The position numbers were made by a program, and so were the translations under genes. From Saprospiraceae bacterium (GTDB lineage: Bacteria; Bacteroidota; Bacteroidia; Chitinophagales; Saprospiraceae), in the NCBI GenBank assembly GCA_016722285.1, contig JADKGI010000008.1, positions 124,001 to 188,000 on the forward strand: DNA of 64,000 nucleotides, in the 5' to 3' direction. Positions 48,677-59,195 of the stretch are shown in pieces. Position 1 is the first letter of the stretch, and the number at the start of each line of letters is the position of its first letter. The notes under the pieces are model-generated. The model saw only the letters and a program-made list of their open reading frames with translations, was not told where the DNA came from and did no database searches.

Positions 48677-51600
48677 TTAACCATTTCCTTTCTTCTTGAA
48701 TGGATTAAAATCCTTAAGCTTTTCTTTAATTTTATCGACATCATCAGTAGTTTTCTTATTCAGTACATCTTTAGCTTTTTGCTTTAATGAATCAGAAATA
48801 ACGCCTTTTGTCAATGAGTCTAATTTATCTCCTAATTCATCTTTTACTTTAGTTTTGACTGAATCAATCATTTTGTCAGCAATTACTTCGGCTTGTGATT
48901 TTATTTTATCCAACTCTTCGTCTCCTCTTTTCAATATCGAATCTTTCAATTCAGCTACTTTATTGTTTAATTCTGATTTTATGCTGTCTTCTGCTGTACT
49001 TATAGCATTATTAATTTTTGATTCTGTACTTGAAATGATGGATTCTCCTGCAGAATTTTTGGGGGTTATTTTGAAATTGGGTTTTTTGATTGTCCCGGTC
49101 ATTTTGACATTCAAAAAAATATTTGGCCCCTGATTAATGTTTATTCCTAATCTTGAAGCTTCTTTTTCAATGGCACTCAAGCCCGTTTCAACTGCGGATG
49201 TAACTTTGTTATTTTTCATTATCTCTCTGGGTATAATCAAATCCAAATTATAATCCATTTCTTTACCAAATCCGTGCTTACCTGATATTGTAAGGTCAAT
49301 ACCTTTAAAAGTGTGGTTATAAGCCTTCAATTCGACAAATCCCTGAACGATATCAAACCAGTTTTTTGAATTTGTCAGATTTATATCATTTAGTTCTTTT
49401 ACACCTAATTTATTTGCCAATTCAGCCATTGGATTGAATCCCTTAAGGCTTCCGCTAAGCGTTTCTAATAATCCTGATGCATCAAGAGATCCCAATTCCG
49501 GCATCATATTATGCCCAAGTTTACCTTTCATTACTAGGGTTGAATTAAAAATGCCATCTATATATTCAGCTATCGGGGCCGCTTTTTTAAACATATCAAT
49601 CTTACTGAATGCTTCAACAAACTTTATTTTACTTAAGTCAAGTTTTACGCTAAAATCCGGCTTGGCTAAATCAGATGTATTATATATTCCTTCAAAAGCC
49701 AATTTGCCACCCAGTGTATTAGTCTCCAGATTTCGTAGTGCCACCTCATTGTTTTTGACTTCCAGAGTGCCGCTGAAATCTTTGAGGTTAAGATTAGTAT
49801 ATATCAAATCATCAATTTGAGCTTTGATATTTAACCGCAACCGATCCGGAACTGCAATTACTGAGATTGGCTCTTTAGTATCGGAAGAAGCATTCGATAA
49901 AAATTGATTAGCATTAAAATGATGTGAAGATAGATTGATGTTTCCGTCCAGTATTCCTTTATTAAAAAGATAATCATATGCATTGACAACAGTGCCATAC
50001 ATTTTCAGATCACTCTCATTTATTTTGGCAGATAAGTTGCTTATATTTAAAGCATTTGCAGATAAAGTACCTTCAATAGCCATATTCTCGATGGTTTTAT
50101 CATGAAAATCGACTGATCCGGCTTTTATATTAAGTGTTATTCCTGAATTTTTCAACAGATCTTCATCAAAAGAATATGGCATCTTTGTTTTTTCTGATGG
50201 TGCAGCAGTATCTGTCATCCATTCATTCAGATCCAAAGTATTCGATTTCGCATTAATAACCAGCTGCATTGATTTTTCAGTTGAGAACAAAGCAAGCGGA
50301 TTTTTTATAAATATGTCAAGGTTGACATCACTTTTGCCCATTTTCATTAGTTCTGCTGAGAATATCAGCTTGTCAGGGGCTACACTTAAGTGAGATGTTT
50401 GTAATACAATGAGTGGCATACCTTTAGACCTGTATTTGATTGAATTACCATCGCCCTGACCTTCAAACTTTATAGCATTATAATTTTCATTATTGATATC
50501 ACTCATCTTTGCCTGAAAAGTTAAATCGCAATTTATTGTACCTGACAGCTCCTCTATATCAGGAATAGGATAAGCCTCTTTGAAATTTTTCAAATTTAAC
50601 CTTCCTTTTAGCTTACCTGACATATTTTGATTTTCTACCATATTGGTTACAAACAGATTTCCTTCTATCGGATCATTTCCTATCAGAGCTTTAAATTCAG
50701 GTATTTTGAGGGTCATATCTCTATAATCAGGTCTGGTTGCCTTGATTTCAATATTTCCATTGACGTTTTTTATTTCCTGCGGGAAAGAAGGATATTTAAT
50801 ATTACCATCTTTTATTATTATTGAAAGATCAAATGCCGGCATCATGTTCATCTCTGAATTGTAGATACCTTTGATATTGCCGGAAAATGATGCACTTCCA
50901 GATGACTTTACATTATTAAAATCTTTTGTATAAGCATTTGGCAAAATAGAAATTAATGATTTAAAGGACTCTGATTCAGTTTTGAAACTAAAATCATTCA
51001 AAATCCCTTCTTCTTTAAATTGCACATACCCATCACCCTTTATATCTAAATCATTAATTTTCAATATATTGTCAAGTAATGTGTACTTTTGCTCAGGAAA
51101 ATTAACATTGATTTTTGATTTTAATGATGCAGATGCGTGTTTTAGATATTCTGTGCCACTGTATTTTAAATAAAGATCTTTTATTTCTGTATCAGTATCC
51201 AGATTAAATATGTCTTGTGTAAAATCACCATTCCCACTGTGGTTGACATTATCAGCAACCATAAAAGATTTAATGTATTGTCCTGATAAGTCAGCTTTCC
51301 ACCAGAAATCTTATAAGACTCCAACATTAGCTGGTATGCTGCGCTATCCTGAGCTGTATTATTGGTAATGAGATAGTTAGCATGGATAGTGTCAAGTATT
51401 ACTATATTAATTTCAGGCTTTGTTGCCGTGATATTGTTTATTTCGGGTATGCGGTTTTTACCGATTAGAGATGTGAAATTAAAAGAAATGGAAGTCTGTG
51501 GAGCCTTATAAAGTATGATACCGTCAAATGTATCTCGCCCCATGACAGACAAACTATCAATCGATATCTCAATATCAGGGAATGATCTGAAAAAAGATAA

Positions 51601-51770
51601 ACTGGCGTCTTTAAAATCAACCGTCGCTGTTAATTTTTCGTTCGCTATTTCTTTCAGTGCATTCAATAGTTCTTCTTTATAAAATACAGGAAGAAGTATG
51701 CCGGCTAAAACAATTCCGAAAATCAATGTCAAAAGGAATAGACCTAATCGTTTCAATAATTTTTTTTCAT
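48677..51770 (-). CDS. AsmA family protein (two single-base breaks)
   Basis: AsmA-like proteins are large, inner-membrane-anchored periplasmic proteins, now thought to bridge lipids to the outer membrane. The repaired product is about 1030 residues. It has an N-terminal anchor (LGLFLLTLIFGIVLAGILL), the AsmA start domain (ATVDFKDASLSFFRSFPDIE), long beta-repeat regions, and the C-terminal domain with LGVKELNDINLTNSKNWFDI. A charged coiled tail ends it. One base is missing near 51277-51280 (repair gives YIKSFMVADNVNHSG). The start ATG at 51770 is in frame only if the eight-A run at 51760-51767 has nine; otherwise TTG at 51756 is the start. Confidence 0.87.
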
Positions 51771-52364
51771 AAAATGAGTTTTATACAAATAAGACGGATT
51801 TTAAACTGATAATGTTTTGATTAAAAGTGTTTAAGTTGGTAGTATATAGACTTTCACTTTTGAGTTAACCATGATTGATTCAGATTTTCCTTCAATATTT
51901 GTCCATAATGAATTATATTAGAAAAACAATCCGTTTGAAGTATCAGTAGCTCAGAATCTTTATCAGGCTTAAAATTATAAATGATAAGCCTAATAAAGAT
52001 ATTAACGAAATGTACCACACTTAATTGCTCTAATATGGAAGAATGCCGTGGCGATATGACATGAAAATGGGGCATTTTTTTCTGCTTCAATTGATCTGAA
52101 ATTACTATTTTGTCACAAAGCGAAGTAAGCAAATTACTTGTGTAGTATAAGGTATAATTCAATATTAAAGCTTTCATTCAATAAAGAAATTAGTAAAATA
52201 TTTTTCATCCCAATCAAATCAAACTTCCCTAAAAGAACTGAAGCTTTTCAACCGGGAAGCTATGGCATATAACATGAAAATGCCAAAAGATAAACAAAAT
52301 GGCATGATTTTGTATGTACAATGCATCATGTGCCGACACTTAAAATGTTCGGCAAAAATAAGTT
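51771..52364. other. 594-base region without a convincing gene
   Basis: This AT-rich region lies between the divergent asmA and deoD genes. A 107-codon minus-strand frame (51854-52177) exists but has no recognisable motif and an unlikely composition. Two stretches, near 52050 and 52262, share ACATGAAAATG with similar flanks, which is too short to call a repeat. A small inverted repeat (TGCCGA at 52331-52336, TCGGCA at 52349-52354) lies ten bases before deoD and could be a regulatory hairpin. Otherwise I see nothing. Confidence 0.5.
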
Positions 52365-53067
52365 ATGGCAACACCACACATAGAAGCCAAAGAAGGGGAA
52401 ATAGCAGAATCAATACTTCTACCTGGAGACCCTCTTAGGGCTAAGTTTATTGCAGATAATTTTTTGTCTGATGTATTTCAGTTCAATCGGGTCCGCAATA
52501 TGCTTGGATTTACCGGAACCTACAAAGGGAAAAGAATTTCAGTAATGGGATCAGGTATGGGAATGCCATCTATAGGAATTTACTCATACGAATTGATCAA
52601 ATTTTATAATGTAAAAAAAGTTGATCAGAGTTGGTTCTGCGGGCTCCATTCAGGAGAATATAAAGATCAAAGATATAGTAATAGCACAAGCCGCATCTAC
52701 AAATTCAAATTTCAGTAAACAGTTTAAAGTCAGAGGGGAAATATCGGCCATATCTGATTATAAATTATTGAGCAAAGCAGTTCAAAGAGCAGAAGAACTC
52801 AATCTTAATCACCATATAGGCAATATTATGAGCTCAGACACATTCTACGATTTTGAAAAGGGCAGTTGGAAAAAATGGGCAAAAATGGGAGTTGCTTGTC
52901 TTGAAATGGAAGCCTATGCTTTATTCCTGACAGCAACACTTCTAAATGCATCTGCACTTACTATATGCACCATTTCTGATTCCCTTGTAACCGGTGAAAG
53001 TATGGATCACATAGACAGAGAGACTGCTCTTGGTGATATGATAGGATTAACATTGGATATTATTTGA
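52365..53067 (+). CDS. deoD: Purine-nucleoside phosphorylase DeoD (frameshifted)
   Basis: DeoD cleaves purine nucleosides with phosphate for salvage. It has IAESILLPGDPLRAKFIA, GSGMGMPSIGIYSYEL, then RVGSAGSIQENIKIKD and CLEMEAYALFLTA with the catalytic-site Glu-Met-Glu, and ICTISDSLVTGE. The frame breaks in the seven-A run at 52613-52619. Removing one A restores NVKKLIRVGSAGSIQ. The repaired length of 233 residues is the normal size of the hexameric enzyme. Both halves are well conserved, arguing for a base-count error. Confidence 0.94.
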
Positions 53068-53163
53068 TGTTTTTCAATTTAAAGTTCAAGTTATTATTAC
53101 TATATCTCGAACTATTGTCTTCAAAATTTATTATAATTGTGGGTATCTTTACACCACAATAAT

Positions 53164-55161
53164 ATGTACTTAAAGTTCTTAATATCTGTCATACTTATTA
53201 CTCTTTTGTCCTGTTCATTTTCTAAAAAGATTAAAGATGGCGAAATGGCATACGAAAGAAAGCAATATGCTGTAGCTGTAGTTTTTCTGGAGAATGAGTA
53301 TCCTGATGCCAGAAACGAAGCAACTAAGGGAAGAAAAGCATATTTATTAGGACAATCTTACTATAAACTGCAGGAATATACTCAATCTGTTGAGTGGTTT
53401 GAGAAAGCTATAAAGCATGATTATGGGGCAGAGGCACTTGGCAATTTTGCGAATGTTTCCCGAGTTCTTGAAAACTATGAAGCAGCCATTTCTGCGTATC
53501 AGTTACTCAAAACTTCAACTGGAAGGAATCAGGAATTCGATCGGGAAATTTTATTATGCCGTCAAGCTATACAAAATAAGCAAAAAAAATCAGAATACAG
53601 AATTGAAAAATTGTTTGAAAATTCTTCTGTCTCAGATTATAGTCCGGTCATTTATGAGGATGATTTTTTAGTGTTTACTTCTGAACGAAGTGAGTCCACC
53701 GGAAAGCAAATATACAACTGGACAGGCGAAAAATTTAGCGATATTTTTATTATTCAAAAGAATGGATCAGAAGTTAAAAAATTTGACTCCGCACTTAATT
53801 CTGAAAATAATGACGGGACTCCTTGGTTTTCAAAAGATAATGAAAGAATGTATTTTACCAGATGTTTCTCTTTCGGGACCGGAGATGACCGATGCAAGGT
53901 TATGTTTTCAAGAAGGTTAAATGAAGTTTGGGAAGAACCAAAAGTCTTGCCTTTTGTCGATGATAAATTTACATATGGCCAGCCAACACTAGTAGAAAAT
54001 GACAGTATATTGGTTTTTGTATCTGATATTGAAGAGCCTGGCGGTAAAACAGACTTATATTATGCTGAGTTATTAGCAGATGGCACCTGGTCAGCTCCTG
54101 AGAAATTGCCTTCATCGATTAATACTCAAGGAAATGAGAAATTTCCAACAGGTGATGGGGATACTTTATATTTTTCATCAGATTACCTTCCAGGCTTTGG
54201 AGGTTATGACATTTTTAAAACATATCTAAGAAAAGATTTTACCTGGGCCCCTCCTTATAATTTGGGATATGGTATAAATTCAGGGGGTGATGATTTTTCA
54301 TATATGGTGGACTATAAGGCCAAAACAAGATCTGGGATTGCAGAGCAAGGTTACTTTACATCGAATAGATCCGGTTCGGGAAAAGATGGTATTTATAAAT
54401 TTGGGAAACTTATATCTGTCATCACAAAGGTGCCGGTTGACACAATTCCCACGACAGAGACATCTCCTCTTGTCAGAAGTATTTTTGTATCTGTAAGATC
54501 GTTTACGCCTGAATTTTTGATATCATGAGACCCAAATTCTGAAATTAAGGGTAAGGCCACATTGCCTTCAACGGCTATGAGGCTTATAGATGAATCAAAT
54601 ATTAAAATTGCAGAAGGATATACGAACGAAAACGGATTTTATTATTGTTCAGTTCCTGAAGGCAGGCAAATTAAAGTTACTGCGGCTAAGCAAAATTATC
54701 TGAGCTCTTCTGCTAGTATTGATACTAGATCACTCAAGTGGGAAGGTGATGAAACCACCAAAACTATAAATGTTGAATTGGTATTGGAAAAAATATATGA
54801 AAATAAAGAAATCAACCTTAAAAATATTTACTATGACTACGATAAATGGGATATTAAACCTGAAGCTGTACCTACACTAAATCAATTGACAACCATATTG
54901 AATGATAATCCTCGCATTAACATACAACTTTCAAGTCACACAGACTGCCGAGGACTGGAAGATTATAATATGATTCTATCACAAAAAAGAGCTCAATCTG
55001 TAGTCGATTATCTGATTTCGAAAGGCATTGATGAGAAAAGACTGGTTGCTGTCGGTTACGGCAAATCTTTGCTTATAGAAAACTGCGAGTGCGAAAAATG
55101 TACTGAAAATCAACATCAAGTAAATAGGAGGACTACTTTTAAGATTATAAATCGTCCATAA
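53164..55161 (+). CDS. PorE-like OmpA-family lipoprotein (in-frame stop at 54526-54528)
   Basis: The repaired product is about 665 residues. It has a lipobox (LLSCSF), TPR repeats (YLLGQSYYKLQEYTQSVEWF), a PD40-type beta-propeller (for example YSPVIYEDDFLVFTSERSES), a carboxypeptidase regulatory domain (STAMRLIDESNIKIAEGYTN) and a C-terminal OmpA peptidoglycan domain (YYDYDKWDIKPEAVPTLNQL). This domain order is that of PorE, an accessory of the type IX system. A TGA codon at 54526-54528 interrupts the frame without shifting it, between PEFLIS and DPNSEIKGK. I chose the Met at 53164 because the signal peptide starts there. Paralogues are common, so it may not be the true PorE. Confidence 0.86.
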
Positions 55162-55259
55162 TCAAGCGCCGGTTCGTTGTTTTTCTGCGTTTTTTATAGG
55201 TATAATCATAAAAGGAGAAAATAAAATTACTAAAATGCACATCGATACTATTAAATAAT

Positions 55260-55267
55260 TACTTTTG
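55260..55267 (+). promoter_or_regulatory. Putative -7 box (TACTTTTG) of the tetR-efflux operon
   Basis: TACTTTTG matches TAnnTTTG and lies two bases before the palindrome at 55270-55283, so a repressor bound there would cover the transcription start. Confidence 0.5.
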
Positions 55268-55269
55268 CC

Positions 55270-55300
55270 TAACCATTTGGTTAAATCATCTGGTTGGTTA
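55270..55300 (+). promoter_or_regulatory. Putative TetR operator upstream of the efflux operon
   Basis: TAACCATTTGGTTA (55270-55283) is a palindrome with perfect 6-base arms TAACCA/TGGTTA around TT. Two further half-site-like units follow, TGGTTG (55291-55296) and TGGTTA (55295-55300). It ends 12 bases before the tetR ATG at 55312. A palindrome of this size next to a tetR gene is the usual sign of autoregulation. Binding is inferred, not shown. Confidence 0.55.
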
Positions 55301-55311
55301 AAGCGTTTAGC

Positions 55312-55923
55312 ATGTCAGAAGTGTCAACTCAGGAAAGAATAAAGGCCGCAGCTGCCAAAGTATTCACCATGAAAGGTCTTGAAGGTGCTCGTATGCAGGA
55401 TATTGCGGATGAAGCAAATATAAATAAAGCTATGTTGCACTATTATTTCAAAAATAAACAGCAACTGTTTCAAGTAATTTTTGAGGAGAAGGCCACAAAA
55501 GTGTTCAGTGCTTTAGATTTATTTGTTCATGGTGAATTAAGCTTTCATCAACGTATCAGCAAATTTGTTGAGTCCCAGATTTCCATTTTTTCTGAATTCC
55601 CAACCCTTCCTTTATTTGTGCTGATGGAAGTAAGGAAAAACCCTGCCTTACTGGAGGCAACTTTTAGAAATATTCCATTACAAATAAAACGATCAGAATT
55701 TCAAAGTTTAGTCGAAAATGAAATTAGTGTAGGAAATATCCGTAAAGTAGATCCCCAGGAATTACTCCTTAATATTATTGCACTTTGTGTATATCCGATC
55801 ATTGCCGAACCAATATTCAGATTTTTGTCAGATATGGACGAGATAGAATACAGAAGCTTTATTAATCGAAGAAAAGATACTATTACAGCTCTCATTACTA
55901 ATGACTTATTTATTAAAAAATAA
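55312..55923 (+). CDS. TetR/AcrR family transcriptional regulator
   Basis: The regulator of about 203 residues has an N-terminal helix-turn-helix: STQERIKAAAAKVFTMKGLE, then MQDIADEANINKAMLHYYFK. The C-terminal ligand domain is not informative about the inducer. I chose the ATG at 55312, since the longer frame opens with a TTG inside the operator region at 55294. It is the first gene of a seven-gene exporter operon and probably represses it. TolC follows after five bases. Confidence 0.93.
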   Translation: MSEVSTQERIKAAAAKVFTMKGLEGARMQDIADEANINKAMLHYYFKNKQQLFQVIFEEKATKVFSALDLFVHGELSFHQRISKFVESQISIFSEFPTLPLFVLMEVRKNPALLEATFRNIPLQIKRSEFQSLVENEISVGNIRKVDPQELLLNIIALCVYPIIAEPIFRFLSDMDEIEYRSFINRRKDTITALITNDLFIKK

Positions 55924-55928
55924 ATTAT

Positions 55929-57206
55929 ATGCAGTATAGATTATTTTTGTTTTTATATATTTTTTACCTTTCAGCGCTGACTTCTGACATTTCTGGTCAA
56001 ACGGTTTATTCTTTAAATCAGGCATTGAAAGATGCAGTTGATCAAGCACCTACAGGTTTGATAGCAAAAATTGCTCAAACTGAATTGGAACTAAAACTCA
56101 AAAGTCTGAGTAGTAAAAATTTACCCCAGTTAGCATTTGGAGCTCAGGCTACTTATCAGTCGGCAACCACAGGTCTGGATCTCAGTTTGCCGGGCTTTGC
56201 TATACCCCGCCTGAGTAGGGATCAATACAAAATGCAATTGGATGCAAGTCAAATGATTTATGACGGCGGGAGTACAAGTATTCAGAAAAATATTGCAGGT
56301 CTGAATTATAATCTGGAAACTGCTCAGGTCATGTTGGATATGGAACAAGTCAAAGAGCAAATAATAAATGTATTTTTTGGTATTCTTGAGTCTAAGCTGC
56401 GTTTGGAGATAATATCTCATAAAAAGGAAGACATTAGCGCTTCTTTGAGTAAAATAGAAGTAGCTGTGACCAATGGGGTGGTCCTGAAATCGGAGTTAAA
56501 AAACCTGCAGGCAGAACTTCTGTCACTTAGTCAGGTCGAAACAGAAATCAGATATATTAAAAAGAATCAGATTTCTATCATGAATCTTTTAACCAATTTG
56601 AATCATGATGAATCAACTGTTTTTGAGGCTCCTGAGCTAAGTGAAAGCAATGTTCCAAATTACACTATCAGGCCAATGTTCAGGATCTTGATCTTGCAAA
56701 CCAATCAAATTGATCAAATAACAAAATTGGATTTTGCATTTTCTAAACCTAAACTACTCTTATTTGCACAAGGTGGCTATGGAAAGCCAGGCCTGAATTT
56801 TTTAAAGAACGAATTTACTGAATATTATATTGGTGGACTTAAGCTCCAATGGAACTTAAATAAATTATATACAAGTAGCAAAGACAAGGAAATAAGCGTG
56901 CTGCAAAAGCAAAAGATTGAATCCAAAAGACTGGCATATACTCAACAAACAGAAATAAGGCTAACTACTTTGGAAAATGAAGTAAATAAATATAAAGAAC
57001 AGTTCAATATAGATTTTGAAATATTAGCATTGCGGAATGAGATAAAAAATATTGCCAAAATTAAGTTGGAGCAAGGTGCTTTGACGTCTTCCGAGTTTTT
57101 ATCATCGGTAAATGACGAAAACGAAGCTATGATAAATAAAGAATTACACCAGCTTATGCGGTTGAAATCAACTTATTTGTACCAACTAATGGGCGGAAAT
57201 CTCTAA
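55929..57206 (+). CDS. TolC family outer-membrane efflux protein
   Basis: The 425-residue protein has a signal peptide ending near LTSDISGQ and the OEP architecture of long helical hairpins: SSKNLPQLAFGAQATYQSA, then KVEIAVTNGVVLKSEL-like and IAKIKLEQGALTSSEFL segments. It should form the outer-membrane channel of the exporter encoded downstream. The membrane fusion protein gene follows. The frame is intact. Confidence 0.9.
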   Translation: MQYRLFLFLYIFYLSALTSDISGQTVYSLNQALKDAVDQAPTGLIAKIAQTELELKLKSLSSKNLPQLAFGAQATYQSATTGLDLSLPGFAIPRLSRDQYKMQLDASQMIYDGGSTSIQKNIAGLNYNLETAQVMLDMEQVKEQIINVFFGILESKLRLEIISHKKEDISASLSKIEVAVTNGVVLKSELKNLQAELLSLSQVETEIRYIKKNQISIMNLLTNLNHDESTVFEAPELSESNVPNYTIRPMFRILILQTNQIDQITKLDFAFSKPKLLLFAQGGYGKPGLNFLKNEFTEYYIGGLKLQWNLNKLYTSSKDKEISVLQKQKIESKRLAYTQQTEIRLTTLENEVNKYKEQFNIDFEILALRNEIKNIAKIKLEQGALTSSEFLSSVNDENEAMINKELHQLMRLKSTYLYQLMGGNL

Positions 57207-57270
57207 ATATATTATAAAATATTTATCAATGGAATATTATTTCAGGTATTTTAAAAAACAAAACTTAAAC

Positions 57271-58272
57271 ATGAATCGTGAAGCCATCTTTTTTATTATC
57301 ATACTTCTAATTGCTAATTTGTCCTGTCAGAACAATGACATTAAGTATGATGCGTCCGGAACATTTGAAGCGACTGAGATCATTGTTTCATCTGAAGCAA
57401 TCGGGAAAATCATATCTTTTAAGCATAATGAAGGAGACGAATTGAAGGAAGGCGAAATTGTTGTCTTGATTGATACCACAAACCTTGCTTTGCAAATGGA
57501 ACAGACAGAAGCTGCTGTCCGGGCTATTGGCCAAAAGCAAAATAATGCCGGGCCACAAATCGAAGTCTATATCCAACAACTAAGTATGGCTGAGAGTCAA
57601 ATTGAAACATTGGTTGAACAGGAAAAAGTGCTTAAAAAGGAGCAATCAAGAATACAAAAGCTATTTTCGGGCGACGCTGCTACAGCTCAACAAGTTGATG
57701 ATATTAATGGTAAATTAGCAATCCTTAATAAGCAAATCAAGAGTGCTCTACAGCAGAAATCTATCATTAAATCACAAATTAATGCTACGAAGGAGCAAAT
57801 ATCTATTCAGAATCGAGGAATAAATAGTGAAGTGGCTCCAATGGTTAAAAAAGTAGAATTGGTCAGGGATCAGCTTAAAAAAACTCAAATAGCCGCTCCT
57901 AAATCTGGCACAATTCTGACTAAGTATGCAGAAGAAGGAGAATTTATTGCCTTGGGCAAACCTTTATTTAAGCTTGCTGATCTTACAGAAATGTCGTTTA
58001 GAGCATATATCACAGGAGATCAGTTACCAAAATTAAAGTTAGGTCAGCAAGTATCTGTATTTACTGATGATGGAAGTGGCGGTTACAGTAAATTTGCAGG
58101 TAAAGTCACCTGGATAGCTGATAAAGCTGAATTTACACCTAAGACTATTCAAACTAAAGAAGAAAGGGCTAATCTGGTATATGCCGTCAAAATAGGAGTA
58201 AAAAACGATGGCTCAATAAAAATAGGTATGTACGGAGAGGTGTCTTTTAATATTTCTGAAGATAATAAATGA
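57271..58272 (+). CDS. Membrane fusion protein (HlyD/EmrA type) of an ABC exporter
   Basis: The periplasmic adaptor of about 333 residues links the inner-membrane ABC permeases to TolC. It begins with a lipoprotein-like signal (IIILLIANLSCQ) and has the two biotinyl-lipoyl halves (SEAIGKIISFKHNEGDELKE and IAAPKSGTILTKYAEEGEFI) around a long coiled-coil hairpin (about residues 80-190). I prefer the Met at 57271 over 57229 because the signal peptide starts there. It overlaps the next gene by four bases (ATGA). The order matches the YbhG module of E. coli. Confidence 0.9.
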   Translation: MNREAIFFIIILLIANLSCQNNDIKYDASGTFEATEIIVSSEAIGKIISFKHNEGDELKEGEIVVLIDTTNLALQMEQTEAAVRAIGQKQNNAGPQIEVYIQQLSMAESQIETLVEQEKVLKKEQSRIQKLFSGDAATAQQVDDINGKLAILNKQIKSALQQKSIIKSQINATKEQISIQNRGINSEVAPMVKKVELVRDQLKKTQIAAPKSGTILTKYAEEGEFIALGKPLFKLADLTEMSFRAYITGDQLPKLKLGQQVSVFTDDGSGGYSKFAGKVTWIADKAEFTPKTIQTKEERANLVYAVKIGVKNDGSIKIGMYGEVSFNISEDNK

Positions 58273-59189
58273 TAGAAGTCAATCATATTTCCAAGTCATT
58301 TGGCAAGGCGGGTGAAGTATCAGCACTGAGCAACATCAGTCTGAATATAGATGAAGGTCAGCTTTACGGTCTGATAGGCCCTGATGGAGCCGGGAAAACC
58401 ACGCTTTTCAGGATTCTGACAACACTCTTACTCCCTGACGAAGGATTTGCTGTCATAGACGGAATGAATGTAGTTGATGACTATAAGAAATTGAGAAAAA
58501 TACTCGGTTATATGCCAGGTAGGTTTTCACTATACCAGGATCTTTCAGTAAGAGAGAATCTGGAATTCTATGCGAGTATTTTTAATACAACAATTGAAGT
58601 CAATTATGCATTAATCAAGGATATTTATGTCCAGCTCGAACCGTTCAATAATAGAAGGGCTGGTGCACTTTCCGGAGGAATGAAGCAGAAACTAGCTTTG
58701 TGTTGTGCATTGATACACAAACCCAAAGTACTCTTCCTAGACGAACCAACAACGGGTGTAGATGTGGTCAGCAGAAAAGAATTTTGGGAAATGCTTAAGA
58801 GATTGAAAAATGAAGGTATAACTATCTTTGTATCTACCCCTTATATGGATGAAGCATCACTTTGTGATAAAATTGCATTGATCCAAAATGGCAGCATATT
58901 ATCTGAAAACAAACCTTCGGCATTAACTGCATCATTCAATTATTCTCTTTTTGGGGTAAAATGTAACCAAATGAATGATTGTCGCAAAACTCTGACACAT
59001 TGGAAAGAAATTTTAGACGCATATTCTTTTGGGGAATACTTACATGTCAAAACTACTAAGGGTACTATTGGTGAAAACGATATCCAGGAGTTCCTACTTG
59101 CCAAAGGCTTGACAGATATATTTATAAAAGATGTCATACCTACTGTTGAAGATTGTTTTATTGATCTGATGAAAACCAAAAAAACATGA
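58269..59189 (+). CDS. ABC exporter ATP-binding protein, first of two
   Basis: The 306-residue ATPase has Walker A GPDGAGKTT, a normal signature LSGGMKQKL, Walker B KVLFLDEPTTGVD, and the family-typical YMDEA. The H-loop position reads STPYMDEA, where the usual His is replaced by Pro. It corresponds to the first half of E. coli YbhF, which is fused there. About 85 extra C-terminal residues follow the nucleotide domain. It should pair with the next ATPase. Confidence 0.93.
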   Translation: MIEVNHISKSFGKAGEVSALSNISLNIDEGQLYGLIGPDGAGKTTLFRILTTLLLPDEGFAVIDGMNVVDDYKKLRKILGYMPGRFSLYQDLSVRENLEFYASIFNTTIEVNYALIKDIYVQLEPFNNRRAGALSGGMKQKLALCCALIHKPKVLFLDEPTTGVDVVSRKEFWEMLKRLKNEGITIFVSTPYMDEASLCDKIALIQNGSILSENKPSALTASFNYSLFGVKCNQMNDCRKTLTHWKEILDAYSFGEYLHVKTTKGTIGENDIQEFLLAKGLTDIFIKDVIPTVEDCFIDLMKTKKT

Positions 59190-59195
59190 TGGAGC

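Noticed and set aside
51854..52177. 107-codon minus-strand frame in the asmA-deoD gap
   Set aside because: No recognisable motif, signal or hydrophobic pattern, and no promoter box. It probably arises from AT-rich non-coding DNA.
53164..55161. Recoding of TGA as a sense codon
   Set aside because: Many intact genes in the window end in TGA, including hisF and feoA, so one internal TGA is better explained by mutation or error.
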